64,000 nt of DNA from Marinifilum breve (GCF_003202155.1 NZ_QFLI01000007.1:186001-250000), one strand, 5' to 3'. Shown: positions 55,344-63,455, numbered from the stretch's first letter. Notes: generated from the sequence alone by a model not told the origin. Numbers and translations are program-made.

Positions 55344-55390
55344 ATAAAAAAAGAGATCAAATCATGGAGGATCTAATCTCTTTATAAAAA
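55344..55390 (-). terminator. Terminator after the globin gene
   Basis: AAAGAGAT pairs with ATCTCTTT, with an inner GATC/GATC. A T run follows on the minus strand. It lies 27 bases past the globin stop codon. Confidence 0.65.
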
Positions 55391-55409
55391 TACTTTCAGT
55401 ATGATTTTT

Positions 55410-55769
55410 TTAAACCGCCACAATTTCTTTCTTCATACTATAAAGAACGAAAAGAACTTCTTCTTTCTCTTTTTGCCCAACATTGTTCATTTCGAGCGCC
55501 TGCAATATGTCATCAATAACAGCATTAAATTCTACATCGCTAATATTCATTCCTTTGTGGGTGGTTAACATGTCCTTGCCCTCATAAACATTAGGACCAC
55601 CGGTGCCCATAATAAAAAAGTTAGCTGCTGCTTTTTTTAATTCAGGAATGTTGCTCTTTGAATAACGCGTTGCAATAGCAGGATGTTTTAGATGTAAATC
55701 TAAGGCATCACTAGCTATTTTTGTAATTCCTTCACTACCTCCCAGTCTTTCGTAAAGTGATAACTCCAT
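55410..55769 (-). CDS. Group 1 truncated hemoglobin
   Basis: 119 residues, typical of trHbN-like globins. 'LYERLGGSEGITKIASDAL', 'LKKAAANFFIMGTGGPNVY' and the proximal histidine in 'MLTTHKGMNISDVEFNAVID' follow the group 1 pattern, with the B10 and distal region present but the usual Tyr at B10 not obvious (the LHLKHPAIATRY part). Likely binds O2 or NO and acts in NO detoxification or oxygen sensing. Divergent from the DUF1579 gene. Confidence 0.87.
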   Translation of the reverse strand: MELSLYERLGGSEGITKIASDALDLHLKHPAIATRYSKSNIPELKKAAANFFIMGTGGPNVYEGKDMLTTHKGMNISDVEFNAVIDDILQALEMNNVGQKEKEEVLFVLYSMKKEIVAV

Positions 55770-55907
55770 TTTTAAATCCTCCTAATTATAAAATAAACAA
55801 GAATTTACGGAGAATTACCTGCAATGTCAATTAATTAAACAAGCTAAAACTCAACGAAATCTAAAAAATAGTATCTTTCTCATTCTAAATAATTCAAACC
55901 AACAAGT

Positions 55908-56435
55908 ATGAAAAAACTACTATTCGTATTGCTTTTTATTCCATTTATAGGAAATGCACAAGATCACCAGCTACCAGAACACTTCTCTTGTTTAGAATAT
56001 TTTATGGGTAATTGGGAAAGTGAAACAACTGGAAAAGCAGGAAAAGGAATTGGAAAGCAATCTTTTGCTAAAGAAATGAATGGTCGATACATTACATTAA
56101 ATGTTGAAACCAAGTTTGAACCAAGTGAAAAATATCCTGAAGGTGAATTACATATCGATAAAGGATACATTAGTTACGATGGATTTAGAAAGAAAATCAT
56201 TTACCGCCAATTCAATATAGAAGGATATGTAAATCAATATGTATTAGACAATTCAAAAGAAGGTATATTTGTTTTTGAAACAGAGGCTGTAGAAAATGTT
56301 CCTAAAGGTTTTAGAGCAAGAATTACTTTTGAAATTGTGGATGAAAACACATTTAAAGAAGGTTTTGAATTGGCTGCTCCAGGAAAAGATTATTCGGGAT
56401 GCATATATAATACGTGGACCCGCGTTAAAAAATAA
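55908..56435 (+). CDS. DUF1579-like exported lipocalin-type protein
   Basis: 175 residues with a signal peptide ending FIGNAQD. 'LEYFMGNWESETTGKAGKG', then 'EMNGRYITLNVETKF', 'GYISYDGFRKKIIYRQF' and 'FRARITFEIVDENTFKEGFE' give the order of a calycin/DUF1579 beta-barrel (G-x-W near the N-terminus). Function unknown. It ends 5 bases before the REP palindrome that separates it from the convergent TIM-barrel gene. Confidence 0.75.
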   Translation: MKKLLFVLLFIPFIGNAQDHQLPEHFSCLEYFMGNWESETTGKAGKGIGKQSFAKEMNGRYITLNVETKFEPSEKYPEGELHIDKGYISYDGFRKKIIYRQFNIEGYVNQYVLDNSKEGIFVFETEAVENVPKGFRARITFEIVDENTFKEGFELAAPGKDYSGCIYNTWTRVKK

Positions 56436-56439
56436 AAAA

Positions 56440-56468
56440 AGGACACGCCTTGGCGTGTCCCTACAATA
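56440..56468. repeat. REP palindrome overlapping a stop codon, doubling as terminator
   Basis: GGACACGCCTTGGCGTGTCC is a perfect 20-base palindrome followed by CTACAAT. Read on the minus strand, the leading ATTGTAG gives the last codon and the TAG stop of the neighbouring gene. A second function as bidirectional terminator between the two convergent genes is likely (AAAAAAA on the left). Confidence 0.7.
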
Positions 56469-57459
56469 AATTATTTCGCTGTACTTCTAATTTGCTTGTA
56501 AACTCATCCATGTCTTTTGTGATGAATTCATGAACCACAATTTCAGGTTGTACTTCTGCTATAATTTCTTTCACTCGTTCGGTTTGAAAAGGCAAATGCT
56601 GATCGATTTGCAAAACATGATTACGAGCTACTGAATATTTTTCGCGATGACTTAGTGTTTCCCAGTCTTGTGGAAAGCCATTTTGCAACTGCTTTAACTG
56701 ATACTCTCCCGACAAACTGCAATTTAGATGCAAACTTTTAATTTTGTCTTGCACATCTTTCGATAGTCTGGAAATTCTATCCAAAACAAAATCGATGGCT
56801 TCATCCTCGCAACGCAGCGCTGGATTGGTATTCATTAAATGCCCTGTATCCAACAAAACATTCCAATTGCTGAACTCTAATCTTCCTGCAAAATCATCTA
56901 CCTCTGCTGGGAATAGTAAATCTAAACCTGGCCACCACAAGTTTTCAATTGCCAAAGTAACCGGAGGTTCGCCATCGGTGAATTCCTGAGCTGTACGATT
57001 TAGCATCTCTGCCAAGTTAGCACTAACCTCGGTGTTCTTATAAGTAAAATCGCGAGAAAAGGCATGATCTAACTCTACATGGGCAGCATGTATTACTGCA
57101 TGTGCTGGATTAAGTAGACTTGCATGCTCCCACAACTTCTTTTGCGTTTGCACCATTTCAGATGCATTTTTCCCTCCGCAACAAAATTGTAAGTAATCAT
57201 TGTCTACATCCGGGAAATAATATTTTGCGGCCTCCTCTCCTTTTCGCCAAACATCCAACCATGTTACCCAAAAAGGCAAATGAATTGATTTTACTACTTC
57301 CTTGGGAATTTCATCAGACGGCTGATCATATCCTATTAATAACTCTACTCCATCTAATTCTTGTGTATTGATATATTCTTTTAATCCCTCCCATTTGTTA
57401 TCGAATCGATCTACATCGGAAGGATGAACTGAAAAGTCTATTAAGTTTTGGTAGTTCAT
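56461..57459 (-). CDS. TIM-barrel protein of the AP-endonuclease 2 superfamily, possible CbiR
   Basis: 332 residues. Xylose-isomerase-like TIM barrel: 'LDGVELLIGYDQPSDEIPKE', 'HLPFWVTWLDVWRK', 'AHAVIHAAHVELDHA', 'VTLAIENLWWPGLDL', 'NVLLDTGHLMNT', 'IKSLHLNCSLSGEY' and 'PEIVVHEFITKDM', with the metal-site pattern Glu (LAIEN), Asp/His (LLDTGH), His (LHLN), Glu (VVHEF). The cobamide-remodelling phosphodiesterase CbiR belongs to this superfamily, and a cobamide uptake locus lies 1.4 kb away, so CbiR is a reasonable but unproven candidate; a sugar-phosphate isomerase/epimerase is the alternative. Its stop codon is inside a REP palindrome. Confidence 0.6.
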   Translation of the reverse strand: MNYQNLIDFSVHPSDVDRFDNKWEGLKEYINTQELDGVELLIGYDQPSDEIPKEVVKSIHLPFWVTWLDVWRKGEEAAKYYFPDVDNDYLQFCCGGKNASEMVQTQKKLWEHASLLNPAHAVIHAAHVELDHAFSRDFTYKNTEVSANLAEMLNRTAQEFTDGEPPVTLAIENLWWPGLDLLFPAEVDDFAGRLEFSNWNVLLDTGHLMNTNPALRCEDEAIDFVLDRISRLSKDVQDKIKSLHLNCSLSGEYQLKQLQNGFPQDWETLSHREKYSVARNHVLQIDQHLPFQTERVKEIIAEVQPEIVVHEFITKDMDEFTSKLEVQRNNLL

Positions 57460-58427
57460 AATACCATTTTAATTTTTAAACATCTATTAATATGATATGC
57501 GAATTATAGTTTGAAAGCTACTTATATGCCTTTTTCCTCAAGCCGGAAGGCTTTTACTTTCTCCATTGATGAGAAAGTAAACAAGGAATCTAGGGCGTGT
57601 AAGAACAATCTTCTTCTACTTGAAAACTTTAAGTGCGGAGGGGTGATCTTCGAACAAGTTCTCAGCTTCCCCTTCTTTCTAAAAGTTTTCTTCGTAAAGT
57701 AGCTTGTCCTTCCAATGCCCATCAAGCACAAAATCTTATTATGCAGACTTCCTTTTGTCTGTGCATAAAATTTGATTCGCATATTTGTAAAATTTTGCTT
57801 CAAAAATAGTTCAATACCAATCAGCAATCAAAAGGATTGATGAAATATATTCATCGATGAGTGGTATCAGCCTAAAATAGTAATCTGAGTTCGATTAAAA
57901 ATATGGTTTAATAATGGAATTATTGTAGGCAATTAAATGAATCATACTATTAGCTTTACTTTGCTCAAGCCGCATGGCTTTCACTTTCTGCATTGATCTG
58001 AAAGTAACATCTACTATAAATCAAATAGAGCCTAAAATATTCTTCAAAAAGAATCGAAAATGAAATTTTAATGATTCAAATGAGCATTTTTAAAGCTGGG
58101 TTTTCTGTCAATTTTGATCACTTTTTTCGGAGCTCAGTCGAAAAAATGACGTTTTGCCCCTTTTTCGAAAATTCCGTAAACGTTATCATAAACATACGAA
58201 ACATCCAAATCATGTTAATAATGACAAAATTCTTTATTAAATCTATGTAACGCAAACAATTTCGGGAGTTTCCGCAACCGTTATAAGTTCACTTTTTTGT
58301 TATTTCTGCACTTTTCTAGGATTTTATTTAGATCATTTCTACGAATAATACATAGATTTACAATATCAGCATGAGAGAAAAAACAACAGCTGATTTATTT
58401 AACTTTTAATTATAAATTTTAATTACA
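57460..58427. other. Long gene-poor gap with two copies of a dispersed repeat
   Basis: Nearly 970 bases without a credible gene. CTCAAGCCGGAAGGCTTTTA followed by CTTTCTCCATTGATGAGAAA (57537-57578) recurs as CTCAAGCCGCATGGCTTTCA with a TTTCTGCATTGATCTGAAAG follow-on (57964-58005). A 101-codon minus-strand frame covers the first copy but looks like repeat translation (KGKLRTCSKITPPH..., no signal or domain). From 58100 the sequence is AT-rich and should hold the promoter of the next exported gene. Confidence 0.5.
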
Positions 58428-59027
58428 ATGAGAACAAAAAATGTAAATCTTAAAGGAATCGTATTGGGAGCATTACTATTCTTAGGCGCTAGTTCAGCTT
58501 TTGCCACTGGTAACATTAAAATCAATCCATATTTGGATACAGATTTATCTATCGTTTCTATCATCAACCCTACTGAATCGACATTAAAAATGAAGATCTA
58601 CGATAGAGAAGGAAACTTATACTACTCGAAAAAAGTAAACAGCGCAACTACCGATCAGAAGCTATTTGACTTTTCTTACTTGGAAGATGGTTTATACAAG
58701 ATTGTATTAATCGGTACAGAAGAAAAAGTTGAAAAAGAATTCGTTATTGAAGGAAACAAACTTAAAGTTGAAGATAACATTGAAGTTGCTGAAAAAACTT
58801 TTTTCAGATCTGAAAACAACGACTTATTTGTAAGTTACCTGGCGTTTGAGAACAAGACCTTCAACCTATCAATTACTGATGCATTAGGCAATGAAGTTTT
58901 CGAAGAGTCTTATACATCAGCACCAACTTTTTCAAAGAAGTTTAATGTTACAGCTTTACCTGAAGGAGAATACAAAGTACGTTTAGTTTCGAACAACAAA
59001 GAATACAACTATGCCTTCAGAAAGTAA
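58428..59027 (+). CDS. Small exported two-domain beta-sandwich protein (DUF3244-like)
   Basis: 199 residues. Signal peptide ends 'ASSAFAT'. Two similar beta-sandwich units: 'IVSIINPTESTLKMKIYDRE' with 'YLEDGLYKIVLIGTEEKVEK', and 'LFVSYLAFENKTFNLSITDA' with 'LPEGEYKVRLVSNNKEYNYA'. The xLxDGxYKIxL turn is typical of DUF3244 and of T9SS type A sorting domains, but without a preceding cargo this is more likely a small periplasmic or surface protein. Its codon use is that of a well expressed gene. A strong terminator follows. Confidence 0.65.
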   Translation: MRTKNVNLKGIVLGALLFLGASSAFATGNIKINPYLDTDLSIVSIINPTESTLKMKIYDREGNLYYSKKVNSATTDQKLFDFSYLEDGLYKIVLIGTEEKVEKEFVIEGNKLKVEDNIEVAEKTFFRSENNDLFVSYLAFENKTFNLSITDALGNEVFEESYTSAPTFSKKFNVTALPEGEYKVRLVSNNKEYNYAFRK

Positions 59028-59077
59028 TGACCAATGTGGGTCGTGTGACCAGATGATTCTAATGAATCACAATTTTT

Positions 59078-59120
59078 TAATAAGTGTATCCCTTTCATGT
59101 TAGAGATACACTTATTTTTT
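59078..59120. terminator. Bidirectional terminator between convergent genes
   Basis: AATAAGTGTATC pairs with GATACACTTATT (12 bp) around a 14-base loop, with T-rich ends on both sides (CTTATTTTTTG on plus). It lies between the exported gene and the convergent thioredoxin-family gene. Confidence 0.8.
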
Positions 59121-59155
59121 GCTCATTAATATTTTCAAATACACTTTCTGCAAAT

Positions 59156-59986
59156 CTACTGCAACTGCTTTCTTTCCGTTGCTATAAAATCATAATACGG
59201 CAATTGGTAGTCTTTAATTTTTGCATATTGCTCTTTGGCATTATCAACTTGCTCCAAAGACAGATAAATTCTAGCCAATAAGGCTGCTTTCAAATTTTCA
59301 TTCTCTTTGTTGCTAGGTTTACAAGAATTCAAAACTTTCAAAGCCTTCTTTCCACTTTTATTTAAGCATGATAATATCTGTACTTTTTGGGTTAAATCCT
59401 GATTCTTCGATTTTTTTAATAATTTTTCAGCCTGCTTAAAACACATTCGGCTCTTGTATTTAAGAGGTTTTGCTGCCGTACTTTCAGCCATAGTACTTTT
59501 TTCCTGGTAACACATTGCCAAGCTTACTGCCTTATCAACATTATCATTGTCGTTCTCGAATTCCTCTGTAGACTTATAAAGATCTTCTAACGAAAAACTG
59601 TAAGCATTAAGCAAATTTTCCATCTGCTTTAACGATTGATATCCTGTAATCGACTCGAATTCATTTTTCCATGCATCAGTAATAAATATCTTAGGGATAG
59701 CTTTTACCATAAAATCCGGGTTTGAAAAACCATTACTTAAATCCAGTTTTACAAACACATATTTTGCAGCGTATGCCTCCATATCTTCTTTTTCCCAAAC
59801 ATCATCATCCATCTTTAAACACGGACCGCACCAAGTGGCCCAACAATCAACTACTATTAATTTGTTTTGTTCTTTAGCAATCACCTTCGCATCTTCAAAA
59901 GAATCCATCCATTGAATTTGACCGTTTGCAATAAAACCTACTAACAGGCAAATCGAAATCAAGCTTAATTTTTTTAATTGTCTCAT
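59156..59986 (-). CDS. Exported thioredoxin-family protein with helical C-terminal domain
   Basis: 276 residues. Signal peptide ends 'GFIANGQ'. A thioredoxin-fold domain (about 20-130) has 'LIVVDCWATWCGPCLKMDDD' with the active CGPC and 'KAIPKIFITDAWKNEFESIT', including the cis-Pro region (AIPK). The second half is helical repeats ('MCYQEKSTMAESTAAKPLKY', 'ARIYLSLEQVDNAKEQYAK'), TPR-like. Likely a periplasmic thiol-disulfide protein of the DsbD/Thioredoxin_7 type found throughout Bacteroidota; partner unknown. Confidence 0.83.
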   Translation of the reverse strand: MRQLKKLSLISICLLVGFIANGQIQWMDSFEDAKVIAKEQNKLIVVDCWATWCGPCLKMDDDVWEKEDMEAYAAKYVFVKLDLSNGFSNPDFMVKAIPKIFITDAWKNEFESITGYQSLKQMENLLNAYSFSLEDLYKSTEEFENDNDNVDKAVSLAMCYQEKSTMAESTAAKPLKYKSRMCFKQAEKLLKKSKNQDLTQKVQILSCLNKSGKKALKVLNSCKPSNKENENLKAALLARIYLSLEQVDNAKEQYAKIKDYQLPYYDFIATERKQLQ

Positions 59987-60038
59987 TTGTTTTGTGATTT
60001 AGTTAATTGATTGATTCTGCTTTCACAAACAGAATAAG

Positions 60039-60071
60039 AAAGAGACCTTAAACCGAATTAAAGTCTCTCAC
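60039..60071 (-). terminator. Terminator after the 60091 gene
   Basis: AGAGAC...GTCTCT with additional TTTAA/TTAAA pairing gives an 11-bp stem on the minus strand, followed by TTTCTTATTC. It lies 23 bases past the stop codon. Confidence 0.5.
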
Positions 60072-60090
60072 ATATTTTTTTGAATTTTAT

Positions 60091-60858
60091 TTACGACTCA
60101 ACATTTTCTATTTGAGGTTCTTCTTTTTCTTTGGCTGGCTCAGTTACAACCGGAGGAGCAATTACAACTGGTTTCTTCTTTACTGGGATGTTTCGTACTT
60201 TTTTAATGATATGGGTAAACATGTACTCTTCAGCTTTCTGCTTATCATGAGCCATAACAACCTTTCCTTTTCTCGAAATGTCTGCTAACATTTTCCAAAG
60301 TACATCAAATTCTCCTGCATTATTGGCAACATGCTCTTTGCGTTCCCTTAATTTATTCTCTTGCAACAGATTTTTCTCATAAATGGCATTGGTCTCATTT
60401 TTAATTTCAAGACCGAACTCTTCCTTGTAGCCTTCCGCTTTAAGTTGCTCTAGGTTTTTGGCAATATTCTGCTCAATTACTTTTTGTTGAGCACAATAAG
60501 CTTCTACATTTCTTTTTCTTAAATCTTTTTTGGCTTCACGAATGCCAAAATCAGCATACTTAACCACAAGAGATTTGTTTGCAGACTGCACATAGCTTGC
60601 CAATCTGTCAAGTTTAGGAAGCATATCGTCTAAACTCTGATACAATTCGCTCGTTATGGTTTTAATTTCCCCGGTTAGGGATTGGGTGGTAGTTAAATCC
60701 TGTACTTTGTGAATTTGCGCACTAACAGAAGCAATGAATTCATCGTTGTATTTTGGTGAAAATTCTTCAAATTTCGCTCTATCACGTTGAAATAAGCTCA
60801 ACATTAGATCGCCTACAACTGGTAATTCTTCTCTTCTAAATTTAAAATAACTTGGCAT
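60091..60858 (-). CDS. Uncharacterised helical protein downstream of a minisatellite
   Basis: 255 residues, no signal peptide, almost entirely charged alpha helix: 'YFKFRREELPVVGDLMLSLF', 'SVSAQIHKVQDLTTTQSLTG', 'YADFGIREAKKDLRKRNVEA', 'NAGEFDVLWKMLADISRKGK', then a Pro/Val/Lys tail (PVKKKPVVIAPPVV, acidic end). No family is recognised. Start at ATG 60858; the longer frame opens with TTG in the repeat-adjacent leader. Its 5' end lies 116 bases from the second 21-bp minisatellite. Confidence 0.7.
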   Translation of the reverse strand: MPSYFKFRREELPVVGDLMLSLFQRDRAKFEEFSPKYNDEFIASVSAQIHKVQDLTTTQSLTGEIKTITSELYQSLDDMLPKLDRLASYVQSANKSLVVKYADFGIREAKKDLRKRNVEAYCAQQKVIEQNIAKNLEQLKAEGYKEEFGLEIKNETNAIYEKNLLQENKLRERKEHVANNAGEFDVLWKMLADISRKGKVVMAHDKQKAEEYMFTHIIKKVRNIPVKKKPVVIAPPVVTEPAKEKEEPQIENVES

Positions 60859-60973
60859 GACTTTTTTTGTTTGATTATTATTATTTAGTTGGTTAAACAA
60901 TTCTTTCCTTTTAAACTTGTTTCATCCTCCTCCTTAATAAATCTCAACTCCACAATTCAATTTCCTGCTTATT

Positions 60974-61183
60974 CATTCATTCCTTCTACTTACACGTTCA
61001 TTCTTCCTACTTACGCATTCATTCTTGTTACTTTTTCATTCATTCTTCCTACTTACGCATTCATTCCTTCTACTTTCTCGTTCATTCTTCCTACTTACAC
61101 ATTCATTCCTTCTACTTTCTCGTTCATTCTTCTTACTTACGTATTCATTCTTGTTACTTTTTCATTCATTCTTTCTACTTTCC
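60974..61183. repeat. Second 21-bp minisatellite, ten units
   Basis: Ten consecutive 21-base units (60974, 60995, 61016 ... 61163), each with the core ATTCATTC followed by a T/C-rich CTACTTAC or CTACTTTC end. Units alternate between two or three types, giving a 42- to 63-base higher order. No sequence similarity to the CGAAGCT array at 27343 beyond the period. It is upstream of the helical-protein gene on the minus strand. Confidence 0.85.
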
Positions 61184-61492
61184 GCAGTTTTACTGAAAAA
61201 ACAAAAAATTTCTTTAAGATTAATACAAATCTTGATGCATTTAACGCATCATTTTTTATTATGCAACACACCAATTTAGCACTTTTATATTTATATGTCA
61301 AGCTTTTAGGTTGATTTTAATTATATTTTCATTGCCGTTCCTCCATATAAGAACGCTTCTCAAAGAGAAATGAGTTAAAACTTTTTTAACAAATCTGTTT
61401 TTTTGCTGAGCTTGCAAAACACACAAATAACAGATATATTCACGCTTCGTTAAACAACGGGGAAATTATTATTTATTAAATAGATCAGAAAA
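61184..61492. other. AT-rich gap after the minisatellite
   Basis: About 310 bases with no credible gene; a TTTTTATTATG/ATTAAAAC-rich stretch and a short CGTTAAACAACG palindrome near 61448 are the only structure. It should hold the promoter of the Cys-rich lipoprotein gene. Confidence 0.4.
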
Positions 61493-61798
61493 ATGAAAAA
61501 ACTATTATTTGCAATCGCAATCTGCGGATTCGTACTAAGCTCTTGTGGTAACAAAACCAAAACTGCTAACGCTGAAGAAAAAGCTTGTTGTTCAAAAGAA
61601 AAAACTGAAGCAAGTGCAGATCTTGAAAAAGGATGTGCTAATGGATGTACTCACGGAGCAAAAACTGAGTGTGCTTCTAAATGTTCTTCAGAGGCAACTG
61701 CTGAAAAGAAGTGTTCTGGAGAATGTGACCACCACAAAGCAGAAGCAAAAACAGAATGTAAAGGTGATTGCAAAAAAGAATGTAGCAAAGAATCATAA
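61493..61798 (+). CDS. Cys-rich small lipoprotein, putative metal-binding
   Basis: 101 residues. Signal peptide MKKLLFAIAICGFVLSSCGN with lipobox LSSC. The mature part has eleven more cysteines, in an ACC pair and repeated C-x3-C pairs (CANGC, CASKC, CSGEC, CKGDC, CKKEC), among Lys/Glu and an internal HH (CDHHK). This looks like a thiol-rich metal chelator of the surface or periplasm. The signal peptide is almost the same as that of the His-rich lipoprotein at 63651. Own terminator follows. Confidence 0.75.
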   Translation: MKKLLFAIAICGFVLSSCGNKTKTANAEEKACCSKEKTEASADLEKGCANGCTHGAKTECASKCSSEATAEKKCSGECDHHKAEAKTECKGDCKKECSKES

Positions 61799-61819
61799 GC
61801 TTACATACACGAAAAAATG

Positions 61820-61853
61820 AAAAGGTCGCAGAAGAGTCTGCGGCCTTTTTTTA
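61820..61853 (+). terminator. Terminator after the Cys-rich lipoprotein gene
   Basis: GGTCGCAGA pairs with TCTGCGGCC (with a G-T pair) around an AGAG loop and is followed by seven T residues. Clear intrinsic terminator 22 bases past the stop codon. Confidence 0.85.
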
Positions 61854-61855
61854 AG

Positions 61856-62026
61856 CCATAGAGTTACGGTACGCTGTACCTTTGTATCTGTTAAATCATC
61901 TATCTACAAATATTATGGTGCTCCGCACCGAGCTAATGTTCAATCCATATTCTCTTGAATAGCAGCAGAGCTGCGTAATCTTTATAGTTTGAGTATTAAA
62001 ATGTTTGCCTAGGTGCAGAGCACCGC
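61856..62026. repeat. Cluster of four short palindromes
   Basis: GGTACGCTGTACC (61868), GGTGCTCCGCACC (61917), GCAGCAGAGCTGC (61964) and GGTGCAGAGCACC (62011) are spaced about 45-50 bases apart with no coding potential. The related GGTGC...GCACC core suggests a composite dispersed intergenic repeat. The following 200 bases up to the next gene hold nothing recognisable. Confidence 0.55.
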
Positions 62027-62236
62027 CACTTTTATTACTGTTGTGTTTACCTATATTAACCATGATTTTTTATGTACGCTTTTCCAAGTACCTATTCCGA
62101 ATCGCACAAAAACAAATTTGCTTTGCATTGTGATATTCAGTAATTTAAATAGGGTAACAAAATAATCTACAATATTCACAAACTATTGTATGTTATCACA
62201 AATTATCTGAATCATTCACCTAAAACAATTTCCACC

Positions 62237-62896
62237 ATGGCTAAAGTTATTATTTTCGGAATACTAGATACTGCCGAATTGGCTCATTGGTATCTAGAGA
62301 ACGACAGCGAGCACGATGTAGTTGCCTTCACAGTAAATCAAGAATATTTAAAAGAAGATACCTTCAAAGGACTGCCAGTGGTTGCTTTCGAGAATTTGGA
62401 AGATAAATATCCGCCAAGCCAATTTAAATTGTTTGCACCTATGACAGGCCGGAACATGAATCAGTTACGAGAAAAGGTATACCTGGCAGGAAAAGAAAAA
62501 GGCTATGAATACATTTCATACATCAGTTCAAAGGCAACGGTATGTGGCAATGATATTGGTGAAAACTGTTTTATTCTTGAGGATAACACCTTACAACCTT
62601 TCACCAACATAGGCAATAACGTAGTTCTTTGGAGTGGCAATCACATAGGGCATCATGGAGAAATAAAAGATCATGTATTTTTTACATCGCATGTTGTAAT
62701 GTCGGGACACTGCACCATAGAATCGCATTGTTTTTTTGGCGTTAATGCAACCATCCGCGATTATTCGCATTTGGCACAAGGTACTTTGCTTGCTATGGGT
62801 GCAAGCTTAACCAAACAAAAAACTGATGAGTGGGGAGTTTATGTAGGAAATCCGGCTAAGAAACTTGAAGGTAAAATTAGTCATGAGTTATATTAG
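62237..62896 (+). CDS. Left-handed beta-helix acetyltransferase (PglD/NeuD type)
   Basis: 219 residues. N-terminal Rossmann-like half ('AKVIIFGILDTAELAHWYLE', 'LPVVAFENLEDKYPPSQFKL'), then hexapeptide-repeat turns: 'YISSKATVCGNDIGENCFIL', 'LQPFTNIGNNVVLWSGNHIG', 'KDHVFFTSHVVMSGHC' with the catalytic His, and 'VGNPAKKLEG'. This is the PglD/NeuD layout of sialic-acid and sugar O/N-acetyltransferases; acceptor unknown and no sugar cluster is near. Start at 62237 (MAKV); the longer frame upstream opens with TTG. Transcription unit on its own. Confidence 0.83.
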   Translation: MAKVIIFGILDTAELAHWYLENDSEHDVVAFTVNQEYLKEDTFKGLPVVAFENLEDKYPPSQFKLFAPMTGRNMNQLREKVYLAGKEKGYEYISYISSKATVCGNDIGENCFILEDNTLQPFTNIGNNVVLWSGNHIGHHGEIKDHVFFTSHVVMSGHCTIESHCFFGVNATIRDYSHLAQGTLLAMGASLTKQKTDEWGVYVGNPAKKLEGKISHELY

Positions 62897-62982
62897 CATC
62901 TAAATGATTTTATTTCAACCAAATCCATGAAGTGATTTTCATGGATTTTTTGTTAGAGAAATCATAATCATATGATATAGGT

Positions 62983-63014
62983 ATTGTATTTCTATTTTTG
63001 ATAATTTATATTTG
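62983..63014 (+). promoter_or_regulatory. Bacteroidota-type promoter before the His-rich protein
   Basis: TATATTTG at 63007-63014 is an exact TAnnTTTG minus-7 box, with TTG at 62984-62986 as minus-33 element, 20 bases apart. The start codon is only 18 bases further, so the leader would be very short. Match to the known Bacteroides sigma factor consensus, by eye. Confidence 0.5.
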
Positions 63015-63032
63015 TCCCAAACATTTTTGTAA

Positions 63033-63455
63033 ATGAGGAATTTAAAAAATTATATTTTGTGCTTAGTGATGATAATGCCAATGTTGGTGTTGTTAGCGCA
63101 TGATATCATTCCTCATAATCATCATCTACACCAGATTGATAATCATCATCATGTTTCGGTAATACAGGTTCATCATCATACACATGGACATGCGCATACC
63201 AACACACACCAACACAATGGTATTCATTGGAACCATTCTCATGAAGCAAATGCTGAAACATGTTGTATTCTAACTCATAACAGAGTTCAGAAAGATAATG
63301 TCTACAAGGTATTTTTACAATCGGACAACATTCAGTTGGATTGTGAAGAAACTCAAAAGCTTCAAAGCTTTAAATTACGCAATCAACAATTAACTCCAGA
63401 ACCGCTCAGGTTCATTCCTCACAGGAGAGGTCCGCCCAATTCATTCTTAGCCTAA
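63033..63455 (+). CDS. Exported histidine-rich protein
   Basis: 140 residues. Signal/anchor peptide 'YILCLVMIMPMLVLLAHD', then an extended His tract between about 27 and 70 ('IPHNHHLHQIDNHHHVSVIQ', 'VHHHTHGHAHTNTHQHNG') containing over twenty His, and 'NAETCCIL' after it. The C-terminal half is ordinary. A zinc or copper chelator in the envelope is the natural reading. Similar small proteins commonly stand in front of heavy-metal efflux genes in Bacteroidota, which may begin beyond the window edge. Confidence 0.7.
   Translation: MRNLKNYILCLVMIMPMLVLLAHDIIPHNHHLHQIDNHHHVSVIQVHHHTHGHAHTNTHQHNGIHWNHSHEANAETCCILTHNRVQKDNVYKVFLQSDNIQLDCEETQKLQSFKLRNQQLTPEPLRFIPHRRGPPNSFLA

Noticed and set aside
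57522-57827. A 101-codon minus-strand open frame in the long gap after the TIM-barrel gene
   Set aside because: It covers a dispersed repeat, has no recognisable domain or signal, and a second copy of part of it at 57964 is not coding.
60889-61314. A 141-codon plus-strand open frame over the ATTCATTC minisatellite
   Set aside because: The reading (FILPTY, FIPSTF repeats) is a by-product of the 21-base period; it starts inside the opposite gene's leader and has no domain or plausible leader.
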